DNA of 6,436 bases from Calditrichaceae bacterium (GTDB taxonomy: Bacteria > Calditrichota > Calditrichia > Calditrichales > Calditrichaceae), in NCBI GenBank assembly GCA_030622395.1, contig JAUXGF010000169.1, positions 1-6,436 of the forward strand, written 5' to 3'. This document shows positions 1 to 6,427 of the stretch, piece after piece. The notes under the pieces are model-generated. The model searched no databases. It saw only the letters and a list, made by a program, of their open reading frames with translations, and had not been told where the DNA came from. The stretch's first letter is position 1; each line of letters opens with the position of its first letter. A program made the translations under genes and the position numbers.

Positions 1-1
1 A

Positions 2-67
2 AATCGTCCCAATGTATCAGAGACCGCTGCGCTTAACTTTGATACAAGAGAAGAGAAAAGATATTAA
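2..67 (+). CDS. Possible C-terminal tail of an upstream gene (partial)
   Basis: Reading from base 2 the frame is open for 21 codons and ends at TAA (65-67), giving a tail that ends NFDTREEKRY. Frame 3 is also open from the edge, to TAA at 72-74, so the choice of frame is uncertain. I prefer frame 2 because its codons and residue mix look slightly more like a soluble protein tail. No domain can be recognised from so few residues, and no function is proposed. The stop codon coincides with the first unit of a small heptamer repeat, the same arrangement seen at the end of the kinase gene in this window. Confidence 0.3.
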   Translation, partial: NRPNVSETAALNFDTREEKRY

Positions 68-85
68 ATCATAAATCGTAAATCA
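65..85. repeat. Heptamer tandem repeat, three units (TAAATCR)
   Basis: Three head-to-tail 7-base units are seen: TAAATCA (65-71), TAAATCG (72-78) and TAAATCA (79-85). The array is short and could be chance in AT-rich DNA. Two other gaps in this window also carry 7- or 8-base tandem arrays, which makes a real repeat more likely. Confidence 0.45.
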
Positions 86-129
86 AAAGAGAAGTACGAA
101 ATAATTTTAAATTTTTTATAAATACAAAA

Positions 130-134
130 GGGAG
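130..134 (+). promoter_or_regulatory. Ribosome binding site of the DUF1232 gene
   Basis: GGGAG lies nine bases before the ATG at 144. An in-frame TGA at 138-140 sits two codons upstream of that ATG, so no longer form is possible. The upstream stretch 101-123 is very AT-rich and includes TATAAAT at 117-123, but no matching -35 element was found, so no promoter is called. Confidence 0.7.
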
Positions 135-143
135 ATGTGAATA

Positions 144-578
144 ATGGAAGAAAAATATGACGATTTTTATAAGAAAATCCGTAAACAAATAAGCGGCTTT
201 CTTGGAAAGAAGAAATTCAAATATGCCGAAATTTTGTTATTAGCTCCCGATTTTTTTCATCTTTTAGTTAAGCTGTCTATGGATAAACGCATTCCGTCTG
301 ATAAGAAATTAAAATTTGTTGTCGGGATTGCCTATTTTATAATGCCTTTTGATTTTTTCCCGGAAGCGATATTGGGTCCAATCGGATATATGGATGACAT
401 AGCTGTGGCGGCTTATATATTAAATGATTATATCAATAATAATAGCCCGGATATAGTTTATGAGCATTGGGCAGGGGAAGGGGATTTATTAGCTTCTATT
501 CAAAATATTTTAACAATTGCCGATAATTTTTTAGGCAAGGGGCTTTGGGATCGTATTAAAAAGAAAGTTCAGAGTTAG
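144..578 (+). CDS. DUF1232 (YkvA-type) domain protein
   Basis: This 144-residue protein carries the hallmark of the DUF1232/YkvA family between about residues 48 and 93: a hydrophobic stretch (FVVGIAYFIMPFDFFPEA, 58-75) in which Y64, P68, D70 and P73 match the family pattern Y-x3-P-x-D-x2-P, followed by a glycine and the acidic pair D84-D85 in GYMDDIAVA. The N-terminus is lysine-rich and probably faces the cytosol. The core is hydrophobic enough to contact or dip into the membrane, but I see no signal peptide. The C-terminal third (about 100-144) is a polar, likely helical extension ending in a basic patch (IKKKVQS). The family's biochemical role is not established, and the neighbours do not help because the kinase begins 235 bases downstream beyond a large repeat. 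The start is supported by GGGAG at 130-134 and an immediately preceding in-frame stop. Confidence 0.88.
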   Translation: MEEKYDDFYKKIRKQISGFLGKKKFKYAEILLLAPDFFHLLVKLSMDKRIPSDKKLKFVVGIAYFIMPFDFFPEAILGPIGYMDDIAVAAYILNDYINNNSPDIVYEHWAGEGDLLASIQNILTIADNFLGKGLWDRIKKKVQS

Positions 579-615
579 CGTTACTTTTGTCCGTAATAGA
601 ACATAGTAAACAAAT

Positions 616-643
616 GATACTGGATGCTGGATACTGGATACTG
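616..643. repeat. Heptamer tandem array, four units (GATACTG)
   Basis: Four contiguous 7-base units are visible: GATACTG (616-622), GATGCTG (623-629), GATACTG (630-636) and GATACTG (637-643). The last unit is also the start of the left arm of the large palindrome that follows. Two decayed units, GATACTT (691-697) and GATGCTT (698-704), lie inside that palindrome. This resembles the heptanucleotide STRR repeats known from cyanobacteria in form, though not in sequence. Confidence 0.85.
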
Positions 644-764
644 GTTGGAGCGGAGCGGAAATCCCGCTATTGCAGGGATATTTATTGCTGGATACTTGAT
701 GCTTGAGTTTCTTTATCCAGCATTTCCGACAAGCCGGAATCTACGCTCCGCTCCGACCAGTATC
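637..764. repeat. 128-base imperfect palindrome with three internal hairpins
   Basis: The 21-base arms at 637-657 and 744-764 are reverse complements at every position but one (T646 against G755, which would be a G-U pair in RNA). Inside lie three further hairpins in order. The first is 661-679, ATCCCGC paired with GC and GGGAT around a TATT loop, with A674 bulged. The second is 686-694 with 714-722 (9 bp, TGCTGGATA). The third is 724-728 with 735-739 (TTCCG/CGGAA). Together they would fold as a cloverleaf closed by a long stem. It fills the gap between the DUF1232 gene and the kinase and contains no credible gene. It could be a MITE/REP-like element or a structured RNA; neither is shown. The right arm shares CGCTCCGCT (744-752) with the element at the far right of the window (6408-6416). 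Confidence 0.85.
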
Positions 765-813
765 TATTTTAATAAAACATTAAAATGCCTATACAATAAA
801 ATGAGAATGCCTT

Positions 814-2655
814 ATGAAATTAGTTTACAAGCGTATTATCATTGTTATAACCATTTTTATAATCGCTTTTGCGGTCAGTTCATATTTAATTTACCAGACC
901 TATTCGGATTTAAATGAAGAGCTGGTAAAACGCACCTCGCTTTTATTAGGCAGAGCGGTTGAAGAAGCGTTAACAAACGCCGCTGATAAAAATTTGGAAG
1001 AGCTGACCGGGCGTGAAAAAAAACGAATAAGAGCGCTGATGAGTTCAATGACTACCGAAACGGGCAGCATTATACACATCCTGTTGATTAATGATAAAAT
1101 GAAAATTCTATTGAGCAGCGATAGATCTATTGAAGGACATGAATATAAATCCGCAGAGGAATTAGCTAACCTGCATAGTGAAGAACCGCAAGTTTTGAGA
1201 AAAATCTGGGATGATAAATTCAATGTATTAGACGTTATTATTCCTTTGAAAAATCGAGAGGGACATGTATTTAGTTATTTGCGGCTTGTAATTTCACGCA
1301 GAGAACTATTAAACTTTTACCAGGATTTGTCTTTCATCTTTTTACCCATCACAGTTATTTTTGCCATATTAATTGCCTTTACTTTTTATTTTATCACCCG
1401 TGCTTATACGCATCCGCTGGAATCAATTAAAAAATTAGCCAGCCGCCTGAACGAAGGAGACTATTCTTATCGAATCAATTATTCGCGTAAAGATGAATTT
1501 ACCGATACATTTGACCGCCTGAATAAAACAATCGAAAAAGTCGGCGTGATGGACGAAAGTTATAAAAAAGCGGAAAAGCGCATTTCCAGCTTATTACAGG
1601 TTGTAGATGAAAGCATTATTTTAATCGACAACGAGGGCGGGTTAAGCAGTTATAATGAGGCGTCGTCAAAAATGTTTCACTGTCCCAGAAATAAAGCATT
1701 TGCTGATTTTTTTAAAGAAATCCTGTCCTCGAACAATGAATTGCTGACGATTATTAGCAATGCTTTGAGTAACGAACAAATAACAGACAATAAAGAACTT
1801 ACTATCTGGCTGCCCGATGGCGGGGATATACTAACCCGCGTATCTTCGCAGATTTATAAAGAAGAAGACCGTGTAAACGGCGTTTTGCTGACCTTTAAAG
1901 ATTTGCATTTACTCAATGAACTTCAGCGCAATCTGCAGCGGTCTATGAAATTTGGTGTGATTGCCGGTTTGGCTTCATCCATCAGCCATGAGATAAAAAA
2001 CCCTTTATCGGCAATGGCTATTCACGCTGAAATTTTAAATAACCGGATTAAAAAAATCAGGTTGAGCGATAAAGAAAAAGTCCATAAATCACTTGATATT
2101 CTGCAAAATGAAGTTAAGCGGCTTAATCGTATCATCAGTCAATTTCTAAATCTGGCAAGGATGAAACAGACGGATTTAAATTTAATTGATATTAATTCAC
2201 TAATTAAAGACGTTTTAGTTTTAGTGCAGCAGCAGGCTATTGAGCGCAATATTCAAATTGAGTCGGAACTTGATGATTCACTGGATTATATTTACGGAGA
2301 TGCGGATCAATTAAAACAGGTTATATTGAATATCGTTTTAAACGCCTTCCAGGCGATTGATCACAGCGGTACAGTATTTATTCGTACTCGCGGCAAACAA
2401 AGACGCATATTTGTAGAAATTCATGATACGGGAAAGGGCATGCCTCCGGATGTGCAGAAAAGAATTTTCGACCTGTATTTTTCCACTAAAGAAGACGGCG
2501 GGGGCATTGGACTGGCGGTCTGCAAAAACATCATGCAGGCTCATGACGGACGTATTTCCTTTGAAAGCGTAGTTGGCAAAGGAACGGTCTTTACACTCGA
2601 TTTTCTGCGTAAAGAAAAAACGACACAGTTGAATATTCCTGTGTTGAAGAATTGA
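814..2655 (+). CDS. Membrane sensor histidine kinase (Cache-HAMP-PAS-HisKA-HATPase)
   Basis: This 613-residue protein has a complete sensor kinase layout. TM1 is at about 7-28. An extracytoplasmic region of about 140 residues follows (30-172), whose second half looks like a single-Cache/PDC fold (ILLINDKMKILLSS, then VLDVIIPLKNREG). TM2 is at about 174-195, HAMP at 196-245, and a PAS domain at about 255-365. The HisKA motif SISHEIKNPL carries the phospho-acceptor H392. The HATPase domain has an N box (N506, N510), a G1 box (DTGKGMPP, D538), an F box (FDLYFSTK) and a G2 box (GGGIGLAV, 562-569). All catalytic residues are present, so it should autophosphorylate in response to a periplasmic signal that is not identifiable here. 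The architecture resembles NtrB/ZraS-type kinases that work with sigma-54 activators, but no response regulator lies in the window. The ATG at 814 has only a weak Shine-Dalgarno (TGAGAA). An in-frame TGA at 802-804 rules out a longer form, and the next Met (76) would remove TM1. The last codons run into an octamer repeat. Confidence 0.95.
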   Translation: MKLVYKRIIIVITIFIIAFAVSSYLIYQTYSDLNEELVKRTSLLLGRAVEEALTNAADKNLEELTGREKKRIRALMSSMTTETGSIIHILLINDKMKILLSSDRSIEGHEYKSAEELANLHSEEPQVLRKIWDDKFNVLDVIIPLKNREGHVFSYLRLVISRRELLNFYQDLSFIFLPITVIFAILIAFTFYFITRAYTHPLESIKKLASRLNEGDYSYRINYSRKDEFTDTFDRLNKTIEKVGVMDESYKKAEKRISSLLQVVDESIILIDNEGGLSSYNEASSKMFHCPRNKAFADFFKEILSSNNELLTIISNALSNEQITDNKELTIWLPDGGDILTRVSSQIYKEEDRVNGVLLTFKDLHLLNELQRNLQRSMKFGVIAGLASSISHEIKNPLSAMAIHAEILNNRIKKIRLSDKEKVHKSLDILQNEVKRLNRIISQFLNLARMKQTDLNLIDINSLIKDVLVLVQQQAIERNIQIESELDDSLDYIYGDADQLKQVILNIVLNAFQAIDHSGTVFIRTRGKQRRIFVEIHDTGKGMPPDVQKRIFDLYFSTKEDGGGIGLAVCKNIMQAHDGRISFESVVGKGTVFTLDFLRKEKTTQLNIPVLKN

Positions 2656-2675
2656 AGAATTGGAGTGATGAAGCG
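2644..2675. repeat. Octamer repeat spanning the kinase stop codon
   Basis: Successive 8-base units are TTGAAGAA (2644-2651), TTGAAGAA (2652-2659), TTGGAGTG (2660-2667) and the weaker ATGAAGCG (2668-2675). The kinase stop TGA (2653-2655) lies within the second unit, so the last residues of the kinase are encoded by repeat DNA. The units match, in reverse complement, the octamers at 2752-2783. Confidence 0.65.
2655..2670. repeat. 16-base direct repeat, copy 1 (second copy 2719-2734)
   Basis: AAGAATTGGAGTGATG occurs identically at 2655-2670 and 2719-2734. The two copies bracket 48 bases that contain the perfect GACCTC...GAGGTC hairpin. The arrangement suggests that the hairpin was inserted into, or carried along with a duplication of, an octamer array. 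Confidence 0.8.
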
Positions 2676-2706
2676 ACCTCAAAGGTTTTCCCAAACCTTT
2701 GAGGTC
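2675..2706. terminator. Perfect 14-bp hairpin after the kinase gene; repeat and possible terminator
   Basis: Arms 2675-2688 (GACCTCAAAGGTTT) and 2693-2706 are exact reverse complements around a TCCC loop. The hairpin starts 20 bases after the kinase stop and is followed by only three T residues (2707-2709). It could therefore end kinase transcription, but it lacks a classic T-tract. The GACCTC/GAGGTC form also looks like a dispersed palindromic repeat, so the terminator role is inference while the hairpin is directly seen. Confidence 0.6.
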
Positions 2707-2718
2707 TTTAAAGAATGA

Positions 2719-2734
2719 AAGAATTGGAGTGATG
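2719..2734. repeat. 16-base direct repeat, copy 2
   Basis: This is identical to 2655-2670. It also forms most of the left arm of the next hairpin (2723-2759). Confidence 0.8.
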
Positions 2735-2759
2735 CTCCGTAGAGAAGCATTACTCCAAT
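2723..2759. repeat. 14-bp stem-loop between kinase and nuclease genes
   Basis: ATTGGAGTGATGCT (2723-2736) pairs with AGCATTACTCCAAT (2746-2759), with one G-T pair (2731 with 2751) and a 9-base loop. The left arm has an alternative partner at 2772-2785, so two mutually exclusive foldings are possible. No T-tract follows, so this is not called a terminator. Confidence 0.75.
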
Positions 2760-2783
2760 ACTCCAACACTCCATTACTCCAAT
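2752..2783. repeat. Octamer tandem array, four units (ACTCCAAT)
   Basis: The units are ACTCCAAT (2752-2759), ACTCCAAC (2760-2767), ACTCCATT (2768-2775) and ACTCCAAT (2776-2783). They are the reverse complement of the ATTGGAGT units upstream, so the array is inverted relative to 2644-2675. Confidence 0.85.
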
Positions 2784-2815
2784 TCTTTACTGATTAAGGT
2801 GAGTTTAAAAACTTC

Positions 2816-2819
2816 AGGT
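2816..2819 (+). promoter_or_regulatory. Short ribosome binding site of the nuclease gene
   Basis: AGGT lies five bases before the ATG at 2825. It is short but correctly placed. An in-frame TAA at 2819-2821 overlaps it and prevents any upstream ATG from being used. Confidence 0.5.
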
Positions 2820-2824
2820 AAATT

Positions 2825-5800
2825 ATGGGCAGTTTAATTATTCATACAGGATCGCTTGATCATTACTATTATTATAAAAAGCAGATAATTGAATCTGTTA
2901 AGAACGGACAGGATGACTATCTGGCTGTGCTGCCGGTAAACCGTGCTGTCCGCCTGTTTAAACGAGTTTTGATCGATGCCGCGCCAAAGCAGACATTAAT
3001 TGATCCGCCGGTATATACTTTCGACGAACTTCTTATCAATATATATAAAAATATTCCATCCCCAAAGCGAATCATAAACAGCGATATGCAGTTTTTTTTA
3101 ATCGAGGAACTGCTGCTGGAAAATTTTCAGCGCTTCAGTTATTTGCCCGGTAAAAAAAACATTCCCGCCGGATTAGTCAAAAAAGTATCGGAAATGATTG
3201 ACGAGCTGCGCCGCTTTGGTTACACGGGAAATGAATTTTCGCGGATTGATATCGGCAAAGCTAAAGGCACGGAAAATCCATTAAAGTATGAAGATTTTAC
3301 ATTAATCCTAAACAAGCTGGAAGATTTATTAGGCAGCCGCTTAATTGACGAACCGTTTGCCCAGCATACGGCGGCGGATCAATTAAACGAGCGATTATTC
3401 AAAATAGTTTTTCCGGAAGTGAAAAAGATTTATATCAGCGGTTACGGTTTATTTACTCCGGCGATGTATCAGTTTATCGGCAAGGCAAGCCAATGGCTTC
3501 CGGTTAAGGTGAAATTGGAATACTGCGCGTCTAATCCGCTTTTGTTTAAACACACTGCCGAAGCTTTGCATCGTTTTGAAAAAATGGGCGCTCAGATTAT
3601 TGAAGAAAGCGGTTCGGGTACGCTGAGCGCTTGTTTGTTTAACAGGAAATTAACTAATGAGGCGCCTGCGGATATTTCAAAACGGATTCAAATTCAGCCT
3701 CTGGCGGATAAAGAGACTGAAGTTGAATATATAGCGGCGCGGATCCGAGAACTGCATTTAAAAGATAAAATTCCATTAAACCGCATTGCTGTAACTTTTT
3801 CCAATATGGATCGTTATGTTCCCCTTATTCGCAGTATTTTCAGGGATTACGACGTACCTTTTAATCTTTCGACCGGTTACGGATTGAATCAATCCCCGCT
3901 TATCCGCACTTTTTTAAATTGCCTGCGTCTCATTGAATCGGGCTTTGATTATCAAAAAACGCTGCAACTGATTAATTCAAGCTTTATTAAAAAATCAGAA
4001 CCTTTTAATTCAGCCTTAGTTTACCGTATCCTTGTTGAAAACCGTGTGAAGTATTTAAAGCGAGACTGGACTAAAGGACTTAAAAATATTTCAAGCATTG
4101 ATAAGAATAACGCGGCTTCTTCAAAGCGGGAGCAGCCTCAATTTACAGACAATATTTACCAGGTCGAACTTCTCAACAGCTTTTTACAGCCGTTTTATAA
4201 GATACCGCAGAAAGCCGCCGTTACTAAATTCCGATCCGATTATATCAATCTGCTTAATAAATCAGGATTGTTAAACTGGTACAATTTTGAGAACAAAAAT
4301 TTAAGCGAACGTCAGCGCGAAAGCGAATTCCGCGCTTTTAACCGTTTTATGAAATTGTTCGATAAACTTATCTGGATATTGTATCATCTTAGCCGGGATC
4401 AGGAAATCCCGCTGCCGGTTTTTTCTAAATATTTACAAACTGCGGTTGAAAAAGCGACGTTTAATTTAACCGAGTGGCCCGAATACGGAGTGCAGATCAT
4501 GCCCCGTCTGGAAATACAAGCGCTGGATTTTGAGGCGCTGTTTATCGGCGGAATGATCGACGGTAAATTTCCGCGCTCTTCGGTTAAAGATATATTTTTT
4601 AACGACCCTGTACGCGCCAAAATGGGCTTGCTCGCTTCGGAAGAATTACTCGATCAGGACCGCTTCATTTTTTATACCCTGCTTGATTCCAAAGCCGAAA
4701 CAATCATTTTAACCTATCCCAAATATGAAGAAGACCGCGCCCTTGTGCCTTCGACATTTCTATCCGATTTAAAAGACGCGGCGGCAGTTGATTATAAAAC
4801 GGATTTGCCGGAGCCGGAGTACCTGTTAAATCTTAATAAACTTTGGAGCCAACTTGGATTTGATATTCAGAAAAATAAATTTTCAGACGCCGCCCCCAAA
4901 ATGCAAACCTTGCTTTTAAATGATAAGCGGGGAACTGAAAATCCCACCGGACAGTTATCGGGATTATTAGAGCGTATCGGCGCGGCGCGTAAACGCATTT
5001 CCGCCAATGGCTTTTCCATTTATGAAGGCAATATGACGTCCGCCGCTGCAATTACAGAACGGCTCAAACAAAGCTATGGCAGCCGAAACTGGTCAATAAC
5101 CCTTTTAGAAGATTATGCCTTTTGTCCAATGTCTTTTTTTATGAAACGTATTCTTAAAATCGAAGAACCTCCGCAGATGGAAGAAGAATTAAGCAGCCTC
5201 GAACGCGGCGCTGTAGTTCATAAAATCCTTTGTGATTTTTATTCAAAACTTAAAGATTTGGGGAAACATGCTGAACCTGCTCAACATCGTGATTTGCTTT
5301 TTGAAATTGCCGAAAATGTTTTTAAACGTCTGCCTTATGAAGGATTTTTTTGGCGGTTAGAGCGCAATAAGTATTTCGGTTCAGCCGACGCCGCCGGTTT
5401 GCTTGACGTATTTTTGGAATATGATCAGCAGAATATCAATGAAACGGGGTTTATTCCGCTTTATTTTGAATATGAATTTGGCAGTTCGGAAAGATCAAAA
5501 GAAGACTCCGCTGAAACGCTGGTTTTGAAAAATAACCGGGGGCGGTTAAAACTTACCGGTAAAATTGACCGCATTGACGTTAACCCACAGGGGGACGCTT
5601 TAGTTTTTGATTATAAAACCGGAAGCTCGGCTTTGGGGATTAACGCACGGCATATTGCCGGCGGGCTTAGTTTTCAATTACCATTTTATATGCTGGCGCT
5701 GATGGAAAAGCGTCCGGAGGTAAATTCGGTTTACGGCGGATATTTTCTGGTCAAAGACGCCGAGAATTGTGAGCGGTATCCCGTGTTAGCCGAGATCGGG

Positions 5801-6061
5801 CGGAAGCCTTCCGGCGATAGAAAAAAGTATGTCTGGCTGCCGAATAAATATGTTAAAGATGATGAAGACAATGAATTATCATTAGACGCTTTATTAAGCC
5901 TCTCGCTTTCCCTTGCCCTTGAAAGAATAGAAGAATTACAAAACGGTAAATTCCAACACACAAAATTGCCGGAAGATAAGTTTTGTACAACATACTGTCA
6001 ATATAAACGCATCTGTCAGAAAAATGTTGGTAAGCTTTTAAAAATGAAAGATTCCCCGTAG
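2825..6061 (+). CDS. AddB/RecB-like PD-(D/E)XK nuclease with Fe-S cluster
   Basis: This 1078-residue protein has the layout of AddB-type subunits: a degenerate helicase-like body (about 1-760) followed by a RecB-family nuclease (about 757-1078). The body shows family blocks such as LAVLPVNRAVRLF (33-45), KIYISGYGLFTP (201-212), IAVTFSNMDRYVPLI (321-335), QALDFEALFIGGMIDGKFP (565-583) and DRFIFYTLLDSKAETIILTYP (612-632). No Walker A is present near the N-terminus (HTGSLDHYY instead of GxxGxGKT), and the usual T-R-A-R end of motif VI is lost, so it is probably not a motor. The nuclease is intact: H799 in ERGAVVHKIL, D915 in GKIDRID, D929 and K931 in FDYKTG, and Q951 in SFQLPFY. C767 with C1054, C1058 and C1064 should bind a 4Fe-4S cluster. 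The expected role is processing of double-strand DNA ends for recombination, together with an AddA helicase. No addA is visible, so a stand-alone nuclease remains possible and the addB symbol is withheld. Confidence 0.88.
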   Translation: MGSLIIHTGSLDHYYYYKKQIIESVKNGQDDYLAVLPVNRAVRLFKRVLIDAAPKQTLIDPPVYTFDELLINIYKNIPSPKRIINSDMQFFLIEELLLENFQRFSYLPGKKNIPAGLVKKVSEMIDELRRFGYTGNEFSRIDIGKAKGTENPLKYEDFTLILNKLEDLLGSRLIDEPFAQHTAADQLNERLFKIVFPEVKKIYISGYGLFTPAMYQFIGKASQWLPVKVKLEYCASNPLLFKHTAEALHRFEKMGAQIIEESGSGTLSACLFNRKLTNEAPADISKRIQIQPLADKETEVEYIAARIRELHLKDKIPLNRIAVTFSNMDRYVPLIRSIFRDYDVPFNLSTGYGLNQSPLIRTFLNCLRLIESGFDYQKTLQLINSSFIKKSEPFNSALVYRILVENRVKYLKRDWTKGLKNISSIDKNNAASSKREQPQFTDNIYQVELLNSFLQPFYKIPQKAAVTKFRSDYINLLNKSGLLNWYNFENKNLSERQRESEFRAFNRFMKLFDKLIWILYHLSRDQEIPLPVFSKYLQTAVEKATFNLTEWPEYGVQIMPRLEIQALDFEALFIGGMIDGKFPRSSVKDIFFNDPVRAKMGLLASEELLDQDRFIFYTLLDSKAETIILTYPKYEEDRALVPSTFLSDLKDAAAVDYKTDLPEPEYLLNLNKLWSQLGFDIQKNKFSDAAPKMQTLLLNDKRGTENPTGQLSGLLERIGAARKRISANGFSIYEGNMTSAAAITERLKQSYGSRNWSITLLEDYAFCPMSFFMKRILKIEEPPQMEEELSSLERGAVVHKILCDFYSKLKDLGKHAEPAQHRDLLFEIAENVFKRLPYEGFFWRLERNKYFGSADAAGLLDVFLEYDQQNINETGFIPLYFEYEFGSSERSKEDSAETLVLKNNRGRLKLTGKIDRIDVNPQGDALVFDYKTGSSALGINARHIAGGLSFQLPFYMLALMEKRPEVNSVYGGYFLVKDAENCERYPVLAEIGRKPSGDRKKYVWLPNKYVKDDEDNELSLDALLSLSLSLALERIEELQNGKFQHTKLPEDKFCTTYCQYKRICQKNVGKLLKMKDSP

Positions 6062-6075
6062 GGATCACTGCGTGA

Positions 6076-6119
6076 AAAGATTAAAGGTTGTAAAGCCTAA
6101 ACAGTGCCTGAACGGAAAC
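6076..6119. repeat. 44-base direct repeat, copy 1 (head of composite element)
   Basis: Bases 6076-6119 match 6294-6337 at 40 of 44 positions. The first 19 bases are identical, and all four differences are transitions (6095, 6102, 6107 and 6115). The repeat starts 15 bases after the nuclease stop and is followed by the first long palindrome. No credible reading frame covers it. Confidence 0.9.
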
Positions 6120-6129
6120 TAGCCAAAAC

Positions 6130-6234
6130 TGTCATTTCGAATCCCGATTTATCGGATGAGAAATCTGTAACTTCAATAATCCCAAGGGTTGTAAGATTTC
6201 TCACCATCCCAAAGCGTCGGGATTCGAAATGACA
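6130..6234. repeat. 105-base palindromic repeat, copy 1 (TGTCATTTCGA family)
   Basis: The outer arms 6130-6147 (TGTCATTTCGAATCCCGA) and 6217-6234 are exact reverse complements over 18 bases. The inner arms GAGAAATCT (6158-6166) and AGATTTCTC (6194-6202) add a second stem. It lies about 70 bases after the nuclease stop and could act as a transcription barrier or mRNA-stabilising fold, but there is no T-tract. From memory, closely similar intergenic repeats are common in Bacteroidota and relatives. Confidence 0.9.
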
Positions 6235-6293
6235 AATGGGTTTAATTAATTAGAAATTACACACACTATTCGACATTGACCCAATTAAAGAAG

Positions 6294-6337
6294 AAAGATT
6301 AAAGGTTGTAAAACCTAAATAGTGTCTGAACGAAAAC
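6294..6337. repeat. 44-base direct repeat, copy 2
   Basis: This is the second copy of 6076-6119 at an offset of 218 bases. The 59 bases between the first palindrome and this copy (6235-6293) show no gene. The spacer contains ACACTATT (6263-6270), which is the reverse complement of AATAGTGT (6318-6325) inside this copy. Confidence 0.9.
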
Positions 6338-6346
6338 ACAAATTTT

Positions 6347-6427
6347 TGTCATTTCGACCGAAGGGAGAAATCTGTAACCCCTTGATATTTAGAGGCAATA
6401 GATTTCTCGCTCCGCTTCGAAATGACA
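6347..6427. repeat. 81-base palindromic repeat, copy 2 (TGTCATTTCGA family)
   Basis: The outer arms TGTCATTTCGA (6347-6357) and TCGAAATGACA (6417-6427) and the inner arms GAGAAATCT (6365-6373) and AGATTTCTC (6400-6408) match those of copy 1. The segments between outer and inner arms differ: CCGAAGG on the left, GCTCCGCT on the right. They do not pair well, so this copy is a hybrid of two sub-types. Confidence 0.88.

Noticed and set aside
13..46. TGTATCA (13-19) and TGATACA (40-46) as a possible hairpin or operator
   Set aside because: Only seven base pairs with a 20-base loop, lying in a possible coding tail; this is within chance expectation.
579..600. TTAC...GTAA after the DUF1232 stop as a terminator
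   Set aside because: The stem is four bases with no T-tract.
786..813. TATACAAT (790-797) as a -10 element for the kinase
   Set aside because: There is no matching -35, it would leave a leader of only about 10 bases, and AT-rich sequence makes such matches common.
624..917. Open frame of 97 codons on the + strand
   Set aside because: Its first half is a translation of the heptamer array and palindrome and its end overlaps the kinase gene in another frame; it has no ribosome binding site or recognisable domain.
2338..2769. Open frame of 143 codons on the - strand
   Set aside because: It starts in the octamer repeat and runs antisense through the conserved HATPase domain of the kinase, so it is a shadow frame.
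6052..6066. TCCC/GGGA hairpin at the nuclease stop as a terminator
   Set aside because: Only four pairs, the stop codon is in the loop, and no T-tract follows.
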